IMG/VR virus record: IMGVR_UViG_3300047463_000209 | Location: 1 to 32,907 of that record | From: a virus | DNA length: 32,907 nt | Reading direction: 5' to 3' (one strand) | Part shown: in pieces, positions 1 to 6,970 of the stretch | How the letters are laid out: the number at the start of each line of letters is the position of its first letter | Position numbering within the stretch: the first letter of the stretch is position 1 | The notes under the pieces: generated by a model | What the model was told of the DNA's origin: nothing | What the model saw: the letters and a program-made list of their open reading frames with translations, nothing else | Databases searched by the model: none | Translations under genes and position numbers: made by a program

Positions 1-223
1 ATAACGGGAGCTTGGATCCCTTCTTACGCTTCAGATAGTTTAGATCTTCTGCCTCAGCCTTCACCTTAGACTTAAGAACCCTATTCTTCTTGACTATATG
101 TGACACTGACTCTACGTCTAGACCGCGAGCCTCGCACCAGTAGACTATCGCCTCCATGTACGGGATGGAGAGAGTCTCGTGCAGCGTCTCGACCTCATCT
201 ATGAATTCGCTAGTGTTTATCAT
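1..223 (-). CDS. 33: gp33-like late transcription co-activator (3' end cut by window edge)
   Basis: The reading frame opens at an ATG at 223 and runs off the left edge after 74 codons, ending in ...SKLPL, so it is probably almost complete. The small protein begins MINTSEFIDEVETLHE and has a central EAIVYWCEARGLDVESV helix and AEDLNYLKRKKG near the end. This resembles the short gp33 homologues of cyanophage-type T4 relatives. In T4, gp33 links host RNA polymerase to the gp45 sliding clamp for late transcription. It is the last gene seen in the RNA-repair operon. In T4, 33 also lies near 59 and rnh. The family call rests on remembered sequence pattern. An unrelated small regulator is the alternative. 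Confidence 0.6.
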   Translation of the reverse strand, partial: MINTSEFIDEVETLHETLSIPYMEAIVYWCEARGLDVESVSHIVKKNRVLKSKVKAEAEDLNYLKRKKGSKLPL

Positions 224-246
224 GAAATACGCACACCATTCTGCAT
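220..246 (-). CDS. 8-codon leader peptide coupled to gp33
   Basis: The strongest ribosome binding site here, AGGAG at about 255-259, does not sit in front of the gp33 ATG. It precedes an ATG at 246 that encodes MQNGVRIS and stops at 222-220. That stop overlaps the gp33 start as ATGA. The arrangement would let ribosomes terminate and restart on gp33. Whether the peptide matters is unknown. Confidence 0.35.
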   Translation of the reverse strand: MQNGVRIS

Positions 247-263
247 AATTATTACTCCTATTA

Positions 264-743
264 TTAAGCTATTGTAAACACCGCGTCGAAGCCCTCTTCG
301 ATGGTCGGCATTTCGAACGAGAGAGCCATGTCATCGAGCACAGCTTGAGGGATGCACTTGCCAGGCCGAGCAGAGAGACGTCGCTTCCACTCAGCGTCTT
401 CTGGAGTCGGAAAGAAGTAAGCGTACTTCTTGTACGACTTAGGAACACGCGCCAAGAGACGAGCGCGCGACTTGCGCGAGAGGTTCGTACGATCGATCAT
501 GACGCTCTCGTTATTCTGAAGAGCAGAGCTCAGACGCCTGTTGAATACTTTCGTGGCGTCTTCGATGAAGAGCTTGAACCCCTGATCATAGTTAAGACCA
601 GCATTAAAGCACATTTCTTCTACGATATCGTCTGTAGAAAGTACAGTGATTCCGGGAGTAATCATCTTCTTTCGATAGGTCGACTTGCCAACACCAGGCA
701 AGCCGACCATTACTCCAAACGTCTTGTTCTTAGTCGTCGACAA
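264..743 (-). CDS. Polynucleotide 5'-kinase (P-loop kinase; kinase half of T4 PseT/Pnkp)
   Basis: A 159-residue P-loop kinase. Walker A is GLPGVGKST at residues 14-22, followed by STDD (D38/D39), equivalent to the substrate-binding NRDD of T4 Pnkp, and by IDRTN at 83-87, like T4 DTN. Residues such as RPGKCIPQAVLDDM near the end also match the T4 kinase domain. The likely role is phosphorylating 5'-OH RNA ends. The start appears to be TTG at 743: it follows GGAGAG at a suitable distance, and the first downstream ATG would remove most of the beta strand before the P-loop. It overlaps the RNA ligase stop by 14 bp. The phosphatase domain of T4 Pnkp is missing here and is encoded separately at 1920-2363. 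Confidence 0.82.
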   Translation of the reverse strand: MSTTKNKTFGVMVGLPGVGKSTYRKKMITPGITVLSTDDIVEEMCFNAGLNYDQGFKLFIEDATKVFNRRLSSALQNNESVMIDRTNLSRKSRARLLARVPKSYKKYAYFFPTPEDAEWKRRLSARPGKCIPQAVLDDMALSFEMPTIEEGFDAVFTIA

Positions 744-1881
744 GGATCTCTCTCCACTTAGCGGTTATAATTGAGTCGCACTTGGCAAATGACTTGTTAG
801 ACCCGAGGTGCTTTGACACGAAGTCCTTGACGGACTCAAGCGTGCAGCTGTCGCCCCAGTGCTTGAACATGAATGAGCGATGGATTGGATCAACCGCGGT
901 GCACTCTAGCGCGAAAGACTTGCGGTCCATGCCGGCCGCTCGAATCAGGTTCAGGCACGAGTTGATGTAGTCGCAGTAATCGAAGAGATCGCTGCGTACT
1001 CTAGCGGCAAACTGCTCTAGAGCGATTCTATCGTCGCCGAACAGCAGCGGCAGAAGGTCATCGACCTTCTCGTCTAGAATCAGTCGCACCACGTTTCTCT
1101 GTGACTCGAGCTCAGACTTGGCGCGGTGTAGAGCGACGTACGTGTCGGTCTTCACCTTGACCATGTGACCGTCGTCGAAGCGGATGACCACACCCTCGAT
1201 GTCCTCCCGCTTCCTCAGCTCTTCGGTGAACTTAGTCAGGTCGGAGATGGGCTCGAGCGCTGAGACCGTGGGAATACCATATTCTGACACGAGTCGATCA
1301 AATCGAGCATACTCGCCGGTGTCGTTATCGCGGATGGCGATGAGCACCAGCTTGTCCTCGGGATAGTCGATCACGATGCGCTGCGAGCGAGAGCACCACT
1401 CGAAGATGGGAGTGCAGTCCTGCTCGAGCAGGTTGAGCGCGAACGCGCGATAGTTGATAGACGAATTCTTAACGAACTTCTCGGCCTGAGCGGCCACGTC
1501 GGTAATACCCATCTTGGTGGCCCAGTGCAGCTCTCCGTTCACGATCATGGGAGTGATCATGGACCCATCCAGCTTCTCGAGCACTACGTGATGGCGAGAC
1601 ACGTCGATCTGAGAGACGTCCTCGCGCTCGCCAAGATTGAAGAACTTATGGAAGCGGCGCGAGATCAACCGACCCGCCGGGTCAAACACTAGACCGCGCA
1701 TCTCTCGCATGACAGCCGTGTCGCGGTCTACCACCGGAGGGTGGGTGTCCTTACCGGCCACGAGATAGTTGGCCACGACGTAGCCGTCTCTCTCGCCGAG
1801 AATAAAGTTAGGGTTACTCTCGACGATCTTGCGAACTTCGTCGAGAGTAACGTTGTGAGGGAACTCATAGTGCAGCGTCAT
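730..1881 (-). CDS. rnlA: T4 Rnl1-like RNA ligase
   Basis: At 383 residues this is close to T4 Rnl1 (374). Nucleotidyltransferase motif I is EKLDGS, with the adenylated lysine predicted at K103 (T4 K99). ATKMG follows at 121-125, FEW at 160-162 (motif III region), EGVVIRF at 229-235 (motif IV) and VKVK at 241-244 (motif V). The C-terminal 120 residues would be the Rnl1-type tRNA-specificity domain. The enzyme seals 3'-OH and 5'-phosphate RNA ends; in T4 it repairs host tRNA-Lys cut by PrrC. It sits between separate phosphatase and kinase genes, so the three make a complete end-healing and sealing set. A promoter lies directly before the ATG. Confidence 0.9.
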   Translation of the reverse strand: MTLHYEFPHNVTLDEVRKIVESNPNFILGERDGYVVANYLVAGKDTHPPVVDRDTAVMREMRGLVFDPAGRLISRRFHKFFNLGEREDVSQIDVSRHHVVLEKLDGSMITPMIVNGELHWATKMGITDVAAQAEKFVKNSSINYRAFALNLLEQDCTPIFEWCSRSQRIVIDYPEDKLVLIAIRDNDTGEYARFDRLVSEYGIPTVSALEPISDLTKFTEELRKREDIEGVVIRFDDGHMVKVKTDTYVALHRAKSELESQRNVVRLILDEKVDDLLPLLFGDDRIALEQFAARVRSDLFDYCDYINSCLNLIRAAGMDRKSFALECTAVDPIHRSFMFKHWGDSCTLESVKDFVSKHLGSNKSFAKCDSIITAKWREILVDD

Positions 1882-1887
1882 ATTAGT

Positions 1888-1916
1888 ATTATACCACTAT
1901 CGCCGCGCGATGTACA
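1888..1916 (-). promoter_or_regulatory. Putative early promoter of the RNA ligase gene
   Basis: On the minus strand, TGTACA (1916-1911) is followed by a 17-bp spacer and TATAAT (893-888 of kb 1, i.e. 1893-1888), with TGG just before it, which makes an extended -10. Six bases, ACTAAT, separate the -10 from the ATG at 1881. Transcription would therefore be predicted to start at or next to the ATG. Confidence 0.6.
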
Positions 1917-1919
1917 GGA

Positions 1920-2363
1920 CTAAAAATCACCAGGCGCTACCTGAGCGCAGATAATGCCGTTGGCTCTCCACATATCCACGACTCTCTTGCGATCGTCGAA
2001 GGCTATGGCTGGGTTATACCCATCGGCCTTGATCTGCTGCAGGAGCTCATACTTGATGATGTCGTCTGCCCTGTAGTCGCGAAACTTCCTCATGTAGAGA
2101 GGGTGAGTCATGACCCAGCCGCCCATGTGGGCGCTAAGCCACTCGCGTGTCTCGTCGTAATACTCCATGCTTCGGCCTGAGCAGAAGATAATCATGTTTC
2201 CATCGTCGTGCAGCGAGTTGATCACGTTGATCACGGGAGTGATCGGTGTGTCCTTGTGCAGCTCCTGGAAGAACATCTTCCAGTTCTTCGGCTTTGTAGC
2301 TACCCAGTGGCGGCGGTGGGTTAGATCTGCCACCGTCCCGTCTATATCACAGATTACGTCCAC
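1920..2363 (-). CDS. Polynucleotide 3'-phosphatase (HAD; phosphatase half of T4 PseT/Pnkp)
   Basis: A 147-residue HAD phosphatase. CDIDGT holds the nucleophile D6 and acid D8, CSGRS (S62) is motif II, K104 is a likely motif III lysine, and DDRKRVVDMWR (D123/D124) is motif IV. The end, VVDMWRANGIICAQVAPGDF, is strikingly like the T4 PseT C-terminus ([20 protein letters not shown]), which identifies the subfamily. It would remove 3'-phosphates or 2',3'-cyclic phosphates from cleaved RNA. The start is GTG at 2363, preceded by GAGG in the tail of the upstream gene. It stands alone, without the kinase domain it is fused to in T4. Confidence 0.87.
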   Translation of the reverse strand: MDVICDIDGTVADLTHRRHWVATKPKNWKMFFQELHKDTPITPVINVINSLHDDGNMIIFCSGRSMEYYDETREWLSAHMGGWVMTHPLYMRKFRDYRADDIIKYELLQQIKADGYNPAIAFDDRKRVVDMWRANGIICAQVAPGDF

Positions 2364-2366
2364 GGT

Positions 2367-3512
2367 TTACCTCACTACCCTGAGCAGGATTGTGTCCGTA
2401 GTAATCCTGCTGCTGAAACCGCCAGGCTTGGTGGTTATATTGTCCATGACAGTCCTGAGAGTTGGCTTACCGCCGCTGAGCACGCTCTGGAGAACGGACT
2501 CAGGCTTGCGCAGCCGCTTGCTGATCGAAGTGCTCTCGTTGTATCCAGTGATCCTTACGGTCTTCACGCCTAGGCCTCCCTGGTCCTGCGCTCGATAGAC
2601 CGTCAGCATCCTGTTCTTGGTGTTGAAGGTCCACAGCTCCTGCGCCGCCAAGATCTGCTGCGGGTCGATCGACACCAGCTTGTACTCCTGATCGTTCTTC
2701 TTGAACTTGAGGCGGCTGATCATCTTCTCTACCGAGATGGTCTTCGGCTTGCGGTTTGCCTTGCGCACTCGAGCCGCGTTCTGCGCGTACTGGTCAGCCT
2801 CGTCTACGAGTCGAGTATAGAACTCAAGCATCTTCTTGACCTTAGGCTTTGAGTAGTTGCGATACGCGTACTTGAGATCAGCGTCGTCGCCGGTCAATAC
2901 CTCGGTCAGCTCGTCCACCATCTTTTGGTAGTACGAAGCGATGTACGAAGAGTAGATAGCCGGGATCGGACCTCTCTGCATGAACTCGTAGAGCGAGAAC
3001 TCTTGACCTAGGTCGATCATGTGCTCTATCTGCCCGATAATATCTCGAGCGCGCTCGCGCACGGCGGCGTGCACGTCGGTAGGCTGTCGCTGCGGCTTGT
3101 CCTCTGACTTCTCATCTGCAGCGACATGCTGGTTTCGCTCGATGGCTCGAGTGACTCGATCCAGGAGAAACTCCTTGGAGCGGTCTGTGATCTTACCACC
3201 GCGAAGCAGGATTCGACACAGCCAGCCAGCCGTAGTCGGCGTCTGACCGTCTGAGAGACTCTTGACGAGACGCGCGACTTTCTTCTTGCCGATGCGCTCC
3301 ATGTACTGCACGATGTAGTCGCGCGCGTCTGAGGCGCGGCACATGTAGTTGTACCAGTTGTAAGCTTTGGTCAGCTGTAGATCAGTCAGCACCTCGCCGG
3401 TATACGTCGGCTCGTCACCGATGTACTTGGAGTTGATCAGGTACTCCTCGGTCTTAGTGATGCGATTCTTCTTCTCGCGCTTAAAGCGCCGGTCAGCGAT
3501 TCGCTTAGCCAT
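2367..3512 (-). CDS. Conserved phage protein of unknown function
   Basis: A 381-residue, Lys/Arg-rich soluble protein with a basic N-terminus (MAKRIADRRFKREKKN). The middle is mostly helical. The C-terminal third (about 270-381) contains SVEKMISRLKFKK, SIDPQQILAAQELWTFNTK and GLGVKTVRITGYNE, a pattern I associate with a conserved family in environmental T4-like phages that has no known function. It is first in the RNA-repair operon, with a strong extended -10 promoter before it and the 3'-phosphatase 3 bp downstream. A nucleic-acid-binding role in RNA repair is only a guess from basic charge and position. Confidence 0.7.
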   Translation of the reverse strand: MAKRIADRRFKREKKNRITKTEEYLINSKYIGDEPTYTGEVLTDLQLTKAYNWYNYMCRASDARDYIVQYMERIGKKKVARLVKSLSDGQTPTTAGWLCRILLRGGKITDRSKEFLLDRVTRAIERNQHVAADEKSEDKPQRQPTDVHAAVRERARDIIGQIEHMIDLGQEFSLYEFMQRGPIPAIYSSYIASYYQKMVDELTEVLTGDDADLKYAYRNYSKPKVKKMLEFYTRLVDEADQYAQNAARVRKANRKPKTISVEKMISRLKFKKNDQEYKLVSIDPQQILAAQELWTFNTKNRMLTVYRAQDQGGLGVKTVRITGYNESTSISKRLRKPESVLQSVLSGGKPTLRTVMDNITTKPGGFSSRITTDTILLRVVR

Positions 3513-3534
3513 GTCGTGTCTCCATCATGATTAA

Positions 3535-3563
3535 ATTATACCATGACCAGAACTAAAAGTACA
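3535..3563 (-). promoter_or_regulatory. Putative early promoter of the RNA-repair operon
   Basis: Minus strand: TGTACT (3563-3558), a 17-bp spacer, then TGG directly before TATAAT (3540-3535), a perfect extended -10. The predicted start is about 3528, and GGAG precedes the ATG at 3512. It lies immediately downstream of the DUF932 terminator, so it restarts transcription. Confidence 0.65.
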
Positions 3564-3565
3564 CA

Positions 3566-3595
3566 CAAAAGAGAAGGGGGAGATCGCTCTCCCCC
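3566..3595 (-). terminator. Rho-independent terminator after the DUF932 gene
   Basis: Minus strand: GGGGGAGA, loop GCGA, TCTCCCCC (3595-3576), an 8-bp perfect stem, followed by TTCTCTTTT. It starts 8 bp after the stop of the DUF932 gene. Confidence 0.8.
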
Positions 3596-3602
3596 TGTCT
3601 CA

Positions 3603-4559
3603 CTAGGCAGCTTCGGCCATCTCGACCGCGGTCTCAAGAGCTCGAGTCTTGAGCTTCTTGTTGTGGCCATACCAGGCGTTGGTCAGCCGGTTGTCGGCGC
3701 TCCGGCCGAGCAGGTGGTCGGTCATGTAGGTGACCGTGTTGAACAGCTGCCAGAAGGTGCCCTTGGCGAAGTCGGCGCCCGGCTGGGTGTTCATGATCTC
3801 CAGCGCTGTCTTGGCGTTGCGCGAGAGCTTGATCTCACCCTTCTCCTCGACACCACCGGGGAAGATGGTGCGGAAGTAGTCCATGGACTTCTCCTTCGTG
3901 GCGCGCTTGGAGCCGAGGAACTGAGCCATCTCCTTGTACTTGGAGAGCTTGTCCGTAGCGATTCCGAGCATCGACTTGACGTCCTCGGCCTGGAACTCTC
4001 GACGGTGAGAGATCTTGACCATGCGCTCGACCGTGGAGTTGAGCGAGAGGGTCAGCGTGTTGTCGCAGACCACCCGAATCGCCGTGAAGCGCACGTCGGT
4101 CGAGAAGCCGTACTTGTGGAAGTTGCTGAAGAGCAGGTAGGAGTCGATGCGATCGCCCTTGAAGAGCTCAAAGGACTCCTTGACCTTGGCGAGACCCCAC
4201 ACGATCTGACCGCCGCGGAGCGAGCCAGCTGTGTGCATCTCCATGTCGCCGGCCATGACGAACTCGTTGAAGAACTCAAAGGCCTCGCGGTTCTGAACCG
4301 GATTCCAGTCCTCAGAGACGACGTCGATCATCTTGCTGTCGGTGTTACGAACCAGCGCCGAGCGACCAACAGCGATCTTCTTGCCGTTGACGGTGGCGTA
4401 GGCCGGAATCTTCTCGACCGTCCAGTCGAGCTGAGCCGCCTTGAGCATCTGCTCGGGAGTCAGGTCCGCCGGGACCTCTTTTCCAAGTCCGTGCCAGGGG
4501 GCCTGTCCTGTGTAGGCCATCGCGACCTTACCGTTTACGCTCTCAATCTCATGTGCCAT
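3603..4559 (-). CDS. DUF932 family (phage/plasmid-like) protein
   Basis: A 318-residue protein that opens with AYTGQAPWHGLGKEVPADLTPEQML, the hallmark start of DUF932/TIGR03299 phage- and plasmid-type proteins. It continues with VSEDWNPVQNREAFEFFNEF and FTAIRVVCDNTLTLSL, also typical. The family has no firm biochemical role; members occur on plasmids and phages and often near recombination genes. Here the gene is a single-gene unit with its own promoter upstream and terminator downstream. By eye it is more GC-rich than its neighbours, which also explains the long empty antisense reading frame opposite it. ATG start with AGAAGGAAG upstream. Confidence 0.85.
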   Translation of the reverse strand: MAHEIESVNGKVAMAYTGQAPWHGLGKEVPADLTPEQMLKAAQLDWTVEKIPAYATVNGKKIAVGRSALVRNTDSKMIDVVSEDWNPVQNREAFEFFNEFVMAGDMEMHTAGSLRGGQIVWGLAKVKESFELFKGDRIDSYLLFSNFHKYGFSTDVRFTAIRVVCDNTLTLSLNSTVERMVKISHRREFQAEDVKSMLGIATDKLSKYKEMAQFLGSKRATKEKSMDYFRTIFPGGVEEKGEIKLSRNAKTALEIMNTQPGADFAKGTFWQLFNTVTYMTDHLLGRSADNRLTNAWYGHNKKLKTRALETAVEMAEAA

Positions 4560-4609
4560 AACTAAACTTCCTTCTCAATGTCTACAGGATGTTCTCATCC
4601 AATATAGTA

Positions 4610-4638
4610 ATTCTATATCATAAGAAAGACGATGTACA
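4610..4638 (-). promoter_or_regulatory. Putative early promoter of the DUF932 gene
   Basis: Minus strand: TGTACA (4638-4633), a 17-bp spacer, then TAGAAT (4615-4610). TGTACATCG is shared exactly with the RNA ligase promoter. Two small inverted repeats follow: ATATAG/CTATAT overlapping the -10, and GGATG/CATCC at about 4588-4601 in the leader. Confidence 0.5.
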
Positions 4639-4668
4639 CAATAAAATGATGAAATTTTGTTACTTTTT

Positions 4669-5334
4669 TCAGGCAGCCGCTGAAATGGAGTATCTCTTGA
4701 ACATGGATACCACCTCAGAGACGTAGTCAGAAGTCTTTTGGATAAAGACCTGTGGACCGTCGTGCTGGGTGCAGATGAGCACTACGATCTGAGGGATATG
4801 TACTCCATGACGCTCTCCTACCATGAGAGCGTAGCACGTGGACTGCTGGAAGTAACCGCGGATATCTTCGGCCTGCTTGGGATAAGACGCGGTCTTGAAG
4901 TCCACGATAGAGGGACGACCATCGAATTGCGCAACCACGTCGGTTCGGCCGGCGGTCTTAAGACGGTGAGAGTAGAGCGGGTGCTCTACTCCGTACACCA
5001 CGCCGATACGGCTGTCTACAGTCGGTCTCATCTCCTCGAAGAGATATCTGTTGAACGGCATGATCTTGTCGGCGTAGTTTGGATCGTTCAGTAGATATTT
5101 CTCAAATATCTTGTGGACCGCGGTGCCGCGCGCGGCGGCTTTATTCGCAATCTTCTGAGCGGTCTCCTTGCCTACTCGGCGGCGCCACTCGTATAGCCAA
5201 GTCTTGTCTGATAAGCTACCAATCACCGTGGTGACTGATGGATACTTCTCACCAGTCGGCGTTGTGTAGAACCTGCCGGTGTCCGTAGTTACTGACTTCA
5301 GCTCCTGCCTATCCAGCAGCTCATGTTTAAACAC
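4669..5334 (-). CDS. RecB/Cas4-like PD-(D/E)XK exonuclease
   Basis: A 221-residue nuclease. YPSVTTVIG near the start and RGTAVHKIFE (H74) are typical of the RecB-nuclease family, as are GRTDVVA (D132) and IVDFKTA (D145, K147), which supply the catalytic D-DXK set. A YFQQSTCYALM helix follows, as in Cas4/RecB-like exonucleases. It probably processes DNA ends in recombination or host DNA breakdown. The start seems to be GTG at 5334, overlapping the PhoH stop by 8 bp, because no ATG occurs in frame early enough. It is the last gene of the early operon that contains rnh and phoH. Confidence 0.78.
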   Translation of the reverse strand: MFKHELLDRQELKSVTTDTGRFYTTPTGEKYPSVTTVIGSLSDKTWLYEWRRRVGKETAQKIANKAAARGTAVHKIFEKYLLNDPNYADKIMPFNRYLFEEMRPTVDSRIGVVYGVEHPLYSHRLKTAGRTDVVAQFDGRPSIVDFKTASYPKQAEDIRGYFQQSTCYALMVGERHGVHIPQIVVLICTQHDGPQVFIQKTSDYVSEVVSMFKRYSISAAA

Positions 5335-6079
5335 TGATACCTAGTCTGTCTTTAGTTATGATGTAGTCTTTCACAAGCGCGCTTCGAACGATGTCGTTCT
5401 CGTTGAAGTCCACGAACTCAAACGAGCGCATGGCCTTCACGATGCTCATGAATTTCAGGATGCCAGACCTCTCGTTCTCTCGGCGGAAGTCCGACTGTCG
5501 AAAGTCGCCGCACATGATGACCTTGCAGTTCTTGCCGACTCTCGTGATTACAGAATCGAGCTCACCAAGGTCCATATTTTGAATCTCATCGGCGATAATG
5601 ATAGCATCGTTAAAAGTAGTGCCGCGTACGAAAGAAGTAGATATGAACTCCAAGAAGCCCTTAGAGTTAAGGTTCGCATAAGCGTCACCGCGGCCAAATA
5701 GCTCCGTGCATATAGCTGTGTAAGGTGCCTCATATACTCTAGATTTCTCCTTGTTGTTTCCCGGTAGGAAACCCATGTCACGCGTCGGTACGACGCTGCG
5801 TACTATAACCACTCTCTCGTACTGAGACTTGCCCTCTAGAACCTGCTTAAGCGACAGGTACAGGGACAGAAAGCTCTTTCCAGTTCCAGCGACGCCGTGC
5901 AGCAGTATGTTCTTATCGCGCTGAAAGTGCTCGAAGACTAATCGCTGATTATCCGTGAGCGGGGATATCGGCTTGATCTGAAAGCTGTGCTTAAAGAGAT
6001 AGTCGTAACCAATGTTTTCATCTATACCAGCCTGTCGAAGTTTTCTTTTTTCTTTTCTCGTCAGTCTTCTCTGCTGCAT
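5327..6079 (-). CDS. phoH: PhoH-like ATPase
   Basis: A 250-residue P-loop ATPase with Walker A GVAGTGKS (62-69), Walker B IIIADEIQN (D164/E165) and the PhoH-typical VIVRSVVPTRDMGFLPG and MCGDFRQSD segments. A basic tail (RRLTRKEKRKLRQ) precedes the domain. PhoH proteins are common in marine T4-like phages; ATPase/helicase or RNA-linked roles are proposed but not settled. The exonuclease gene overlaps its end and a small conserved gene lies 9 bp upstream. Confidence 0.92.
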   Translation of the reverse strand: MQQRRLTRKEKRKLRQAGIDENIGYDYLFKHSFQIKPISPLTDNQRLVFEHFQRDKNILLHGVAGTGKSFLSLYLSLKQVLEGKSQYERVVIVRSVVPTRDMGFLPGNNKEKSRVYEAPYTAICTELFGRGDAYANLNSKGFLEFISTSFVRGTTFNDAIIIADEIQNMDLGELDSVITRVGKNCKVIMCGDFRQSDFRRENERSGILKFMSIVKAMRSFEFVDFNENDIVRSALVKDYIITKDRLGISV

Positions 6080-6088
6080 TGTACTCTG

Positions 6089-6334
6089 TTAAAATGTGTT
6101 GATGGTACTCTTTGAGAACCCTCGCGAATGCTTCTTCTTCATCTCTTTGAGGTGGTCTCTAAACGAGTTGTCCGGCTTTCTCATGCCTAGGCGAACTGTG
6201 TCGCCTATGGCCGGCGCCCCGATGACCTGCTCTAGATGCTTGTTCTTTCTCAGAAACTTATCGAGCTCGGCGATAGACATATAGCTTGTGGTCTCCTCGC
6301 CTGTCTTTAAGTCTCTGAAGGTGTATGTCGGCAT
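6089..6334 (-). CDS. Small conserved T4-like phage protein (FmdB-like N-terminus)
   Basis: An 81-residue protein starting MPTYTFRDLKTGEE, like the beta hairpin of FmdB-type zinc ribbons but without cysteines. It continues MSIAELDKFLRKNKHLEQVIGAPAIGD and ends with FRDHLKEMKKKHSRGFSKSTINTF. The conserved pattern is familiar from marine T4-like phages; the function is unknown. Its ATG overlaps the stop of the upstream gene, so the two are probably translationally coupled. Confidence 0.8.
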   Translation of the reverse strand: MPTYTFRDLKTGEETTSYMSIAELDKFLRKNKHLEQVIGAPAIGDTVRLGMRKPDNSFRDHLKEMKKKHSRGFSKSTINTF

Positions 6335-6558
6335 TAGCTGCTCTCGTCTTTGTATTTATCGTTAACCACGTGATTTTCATCGTCGTAGTCGTCGTACTGC
6401 TCGAGCATCCCGTCTACGTCTCGTGTGCGCATCGCGCGGCTCAGGCGCTTAGCTCTCTTCTTCTCTAGATACTCAGACTTACGCCCGTAGGGGTTGAACT
6501 CATACTCCTGCTCGTCGTCGTACCGATCGCGGAAGCGGTTATTTCTGCTCTTGCTCAT
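6334..6558 (-). CDS. Small charged phage protein, unknown
   Basis: A 74-residue, highly charged protein: a basic middle (LEKKRAKRLSRAMRTRD) and a tyrosine/aspartate-rich end (LEQYDDYDDEN). It is probably disordered and has no recognised domain. It overlaps its upstream neighbour by 20 bp and its downstream neighbour by one base, which supports it as a real member of the operon. Confidence 0.65.
   Translation of the reverse strand: MSKSRNNRFRDRYDDEQEYEFNPYGRKSEYLEKKRAKRLSRAMRTRDVDGMLEQYDDYDDENHVVNDKYKDESS
6353..6360 (-). promoter_or_regulatory. Possible late promoter (GATAAATA)
   Basis: Minus-strand GATAAATA, one base from the T4 late element TATAAATA, inside the end of the 74-residue gene and 18 bp before the next ATG at 6334. 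It could allow late expression of the genes from 6334 leftward, including phoH. It may be chance. Confidence 0.25.
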
Positions 6559-6970
6559 CGCCCAAAAGTCCTGGAAATGCCTCTCTGACTAGCTGCGGGG
6601 TGATTCCCTTGTACGGGATCTTCTTGTCCTTGACGGCGCAGAGAAGATCGGCGTCTGCTGGAGCTAGTGATTCCAGCAGCTCAATGAATAGAGTCTCACG
6701 CCTGAGCGGCTTGAGCTGTTGATTACCGCCATCGACGAACAGGTAGAGCTTGCGAGCCTCGGCGTACAGCACGCTCTCGAGATCCACGAGCTCGTTCTTC
6801 TTGAACGGCGGCGTTCCCTCTGGAAGAAGCCAGACGACTCGAGGGTCGTAGGCTCCCTGCAGTATGGTCCTGAGCGCGAAGTTGTCGTGCTTCCTCAGCT
6901 CAGCGACCTTGTCAGACCTGCGCGATATCTTAGAGACTTTCTCTAAGATTTCCGCGACTCCAAGTTTCAT
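6539..6970 (-). CDS. Conserved T4-like phage protein, unknown function
   Basis: A 143-residue protein with WLLPEGTPPFKKNE, EARKLYLFVDGGN and RRETLFIELLESLAPADADLL, followed by KDKKIPYKGITPQLVREAFPGL. This is a well-conserved T4-like phage family (I believe annotated DUF6433 in databases) with no known role. It overlaps the RNase H stop by 4 bp (ATGA) and so is coupled to rnh, which suggests a role around DNA replication, but nothing more can be said. Confidence 0.8.
   Translation of the reverse strand: MKLGVAEILEKVSKISRRSDKVAELRKHDNFALRTILQGAYDPRVVWLLPEGTPPFKKNELVDLESVLYAEARKLYLFVDGGNQQLKPLRRETLFIELLESLAPADADLLCAVKDKKIPYKGITPQLVREAFPGLLGDEQEQK

Noticed and set aside
3543-4565. Long plus-strand open frame of 340 codons opposite the DUF932 gene
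   Set aside because: It mirrors the DUF932 gene, is rich in Leu/Val/Arg/Gly/Glu as expected for an antisense frame of a GC-rich gene, has no domain and no ribosome binding site. The minus-strand protein is a clear family member.
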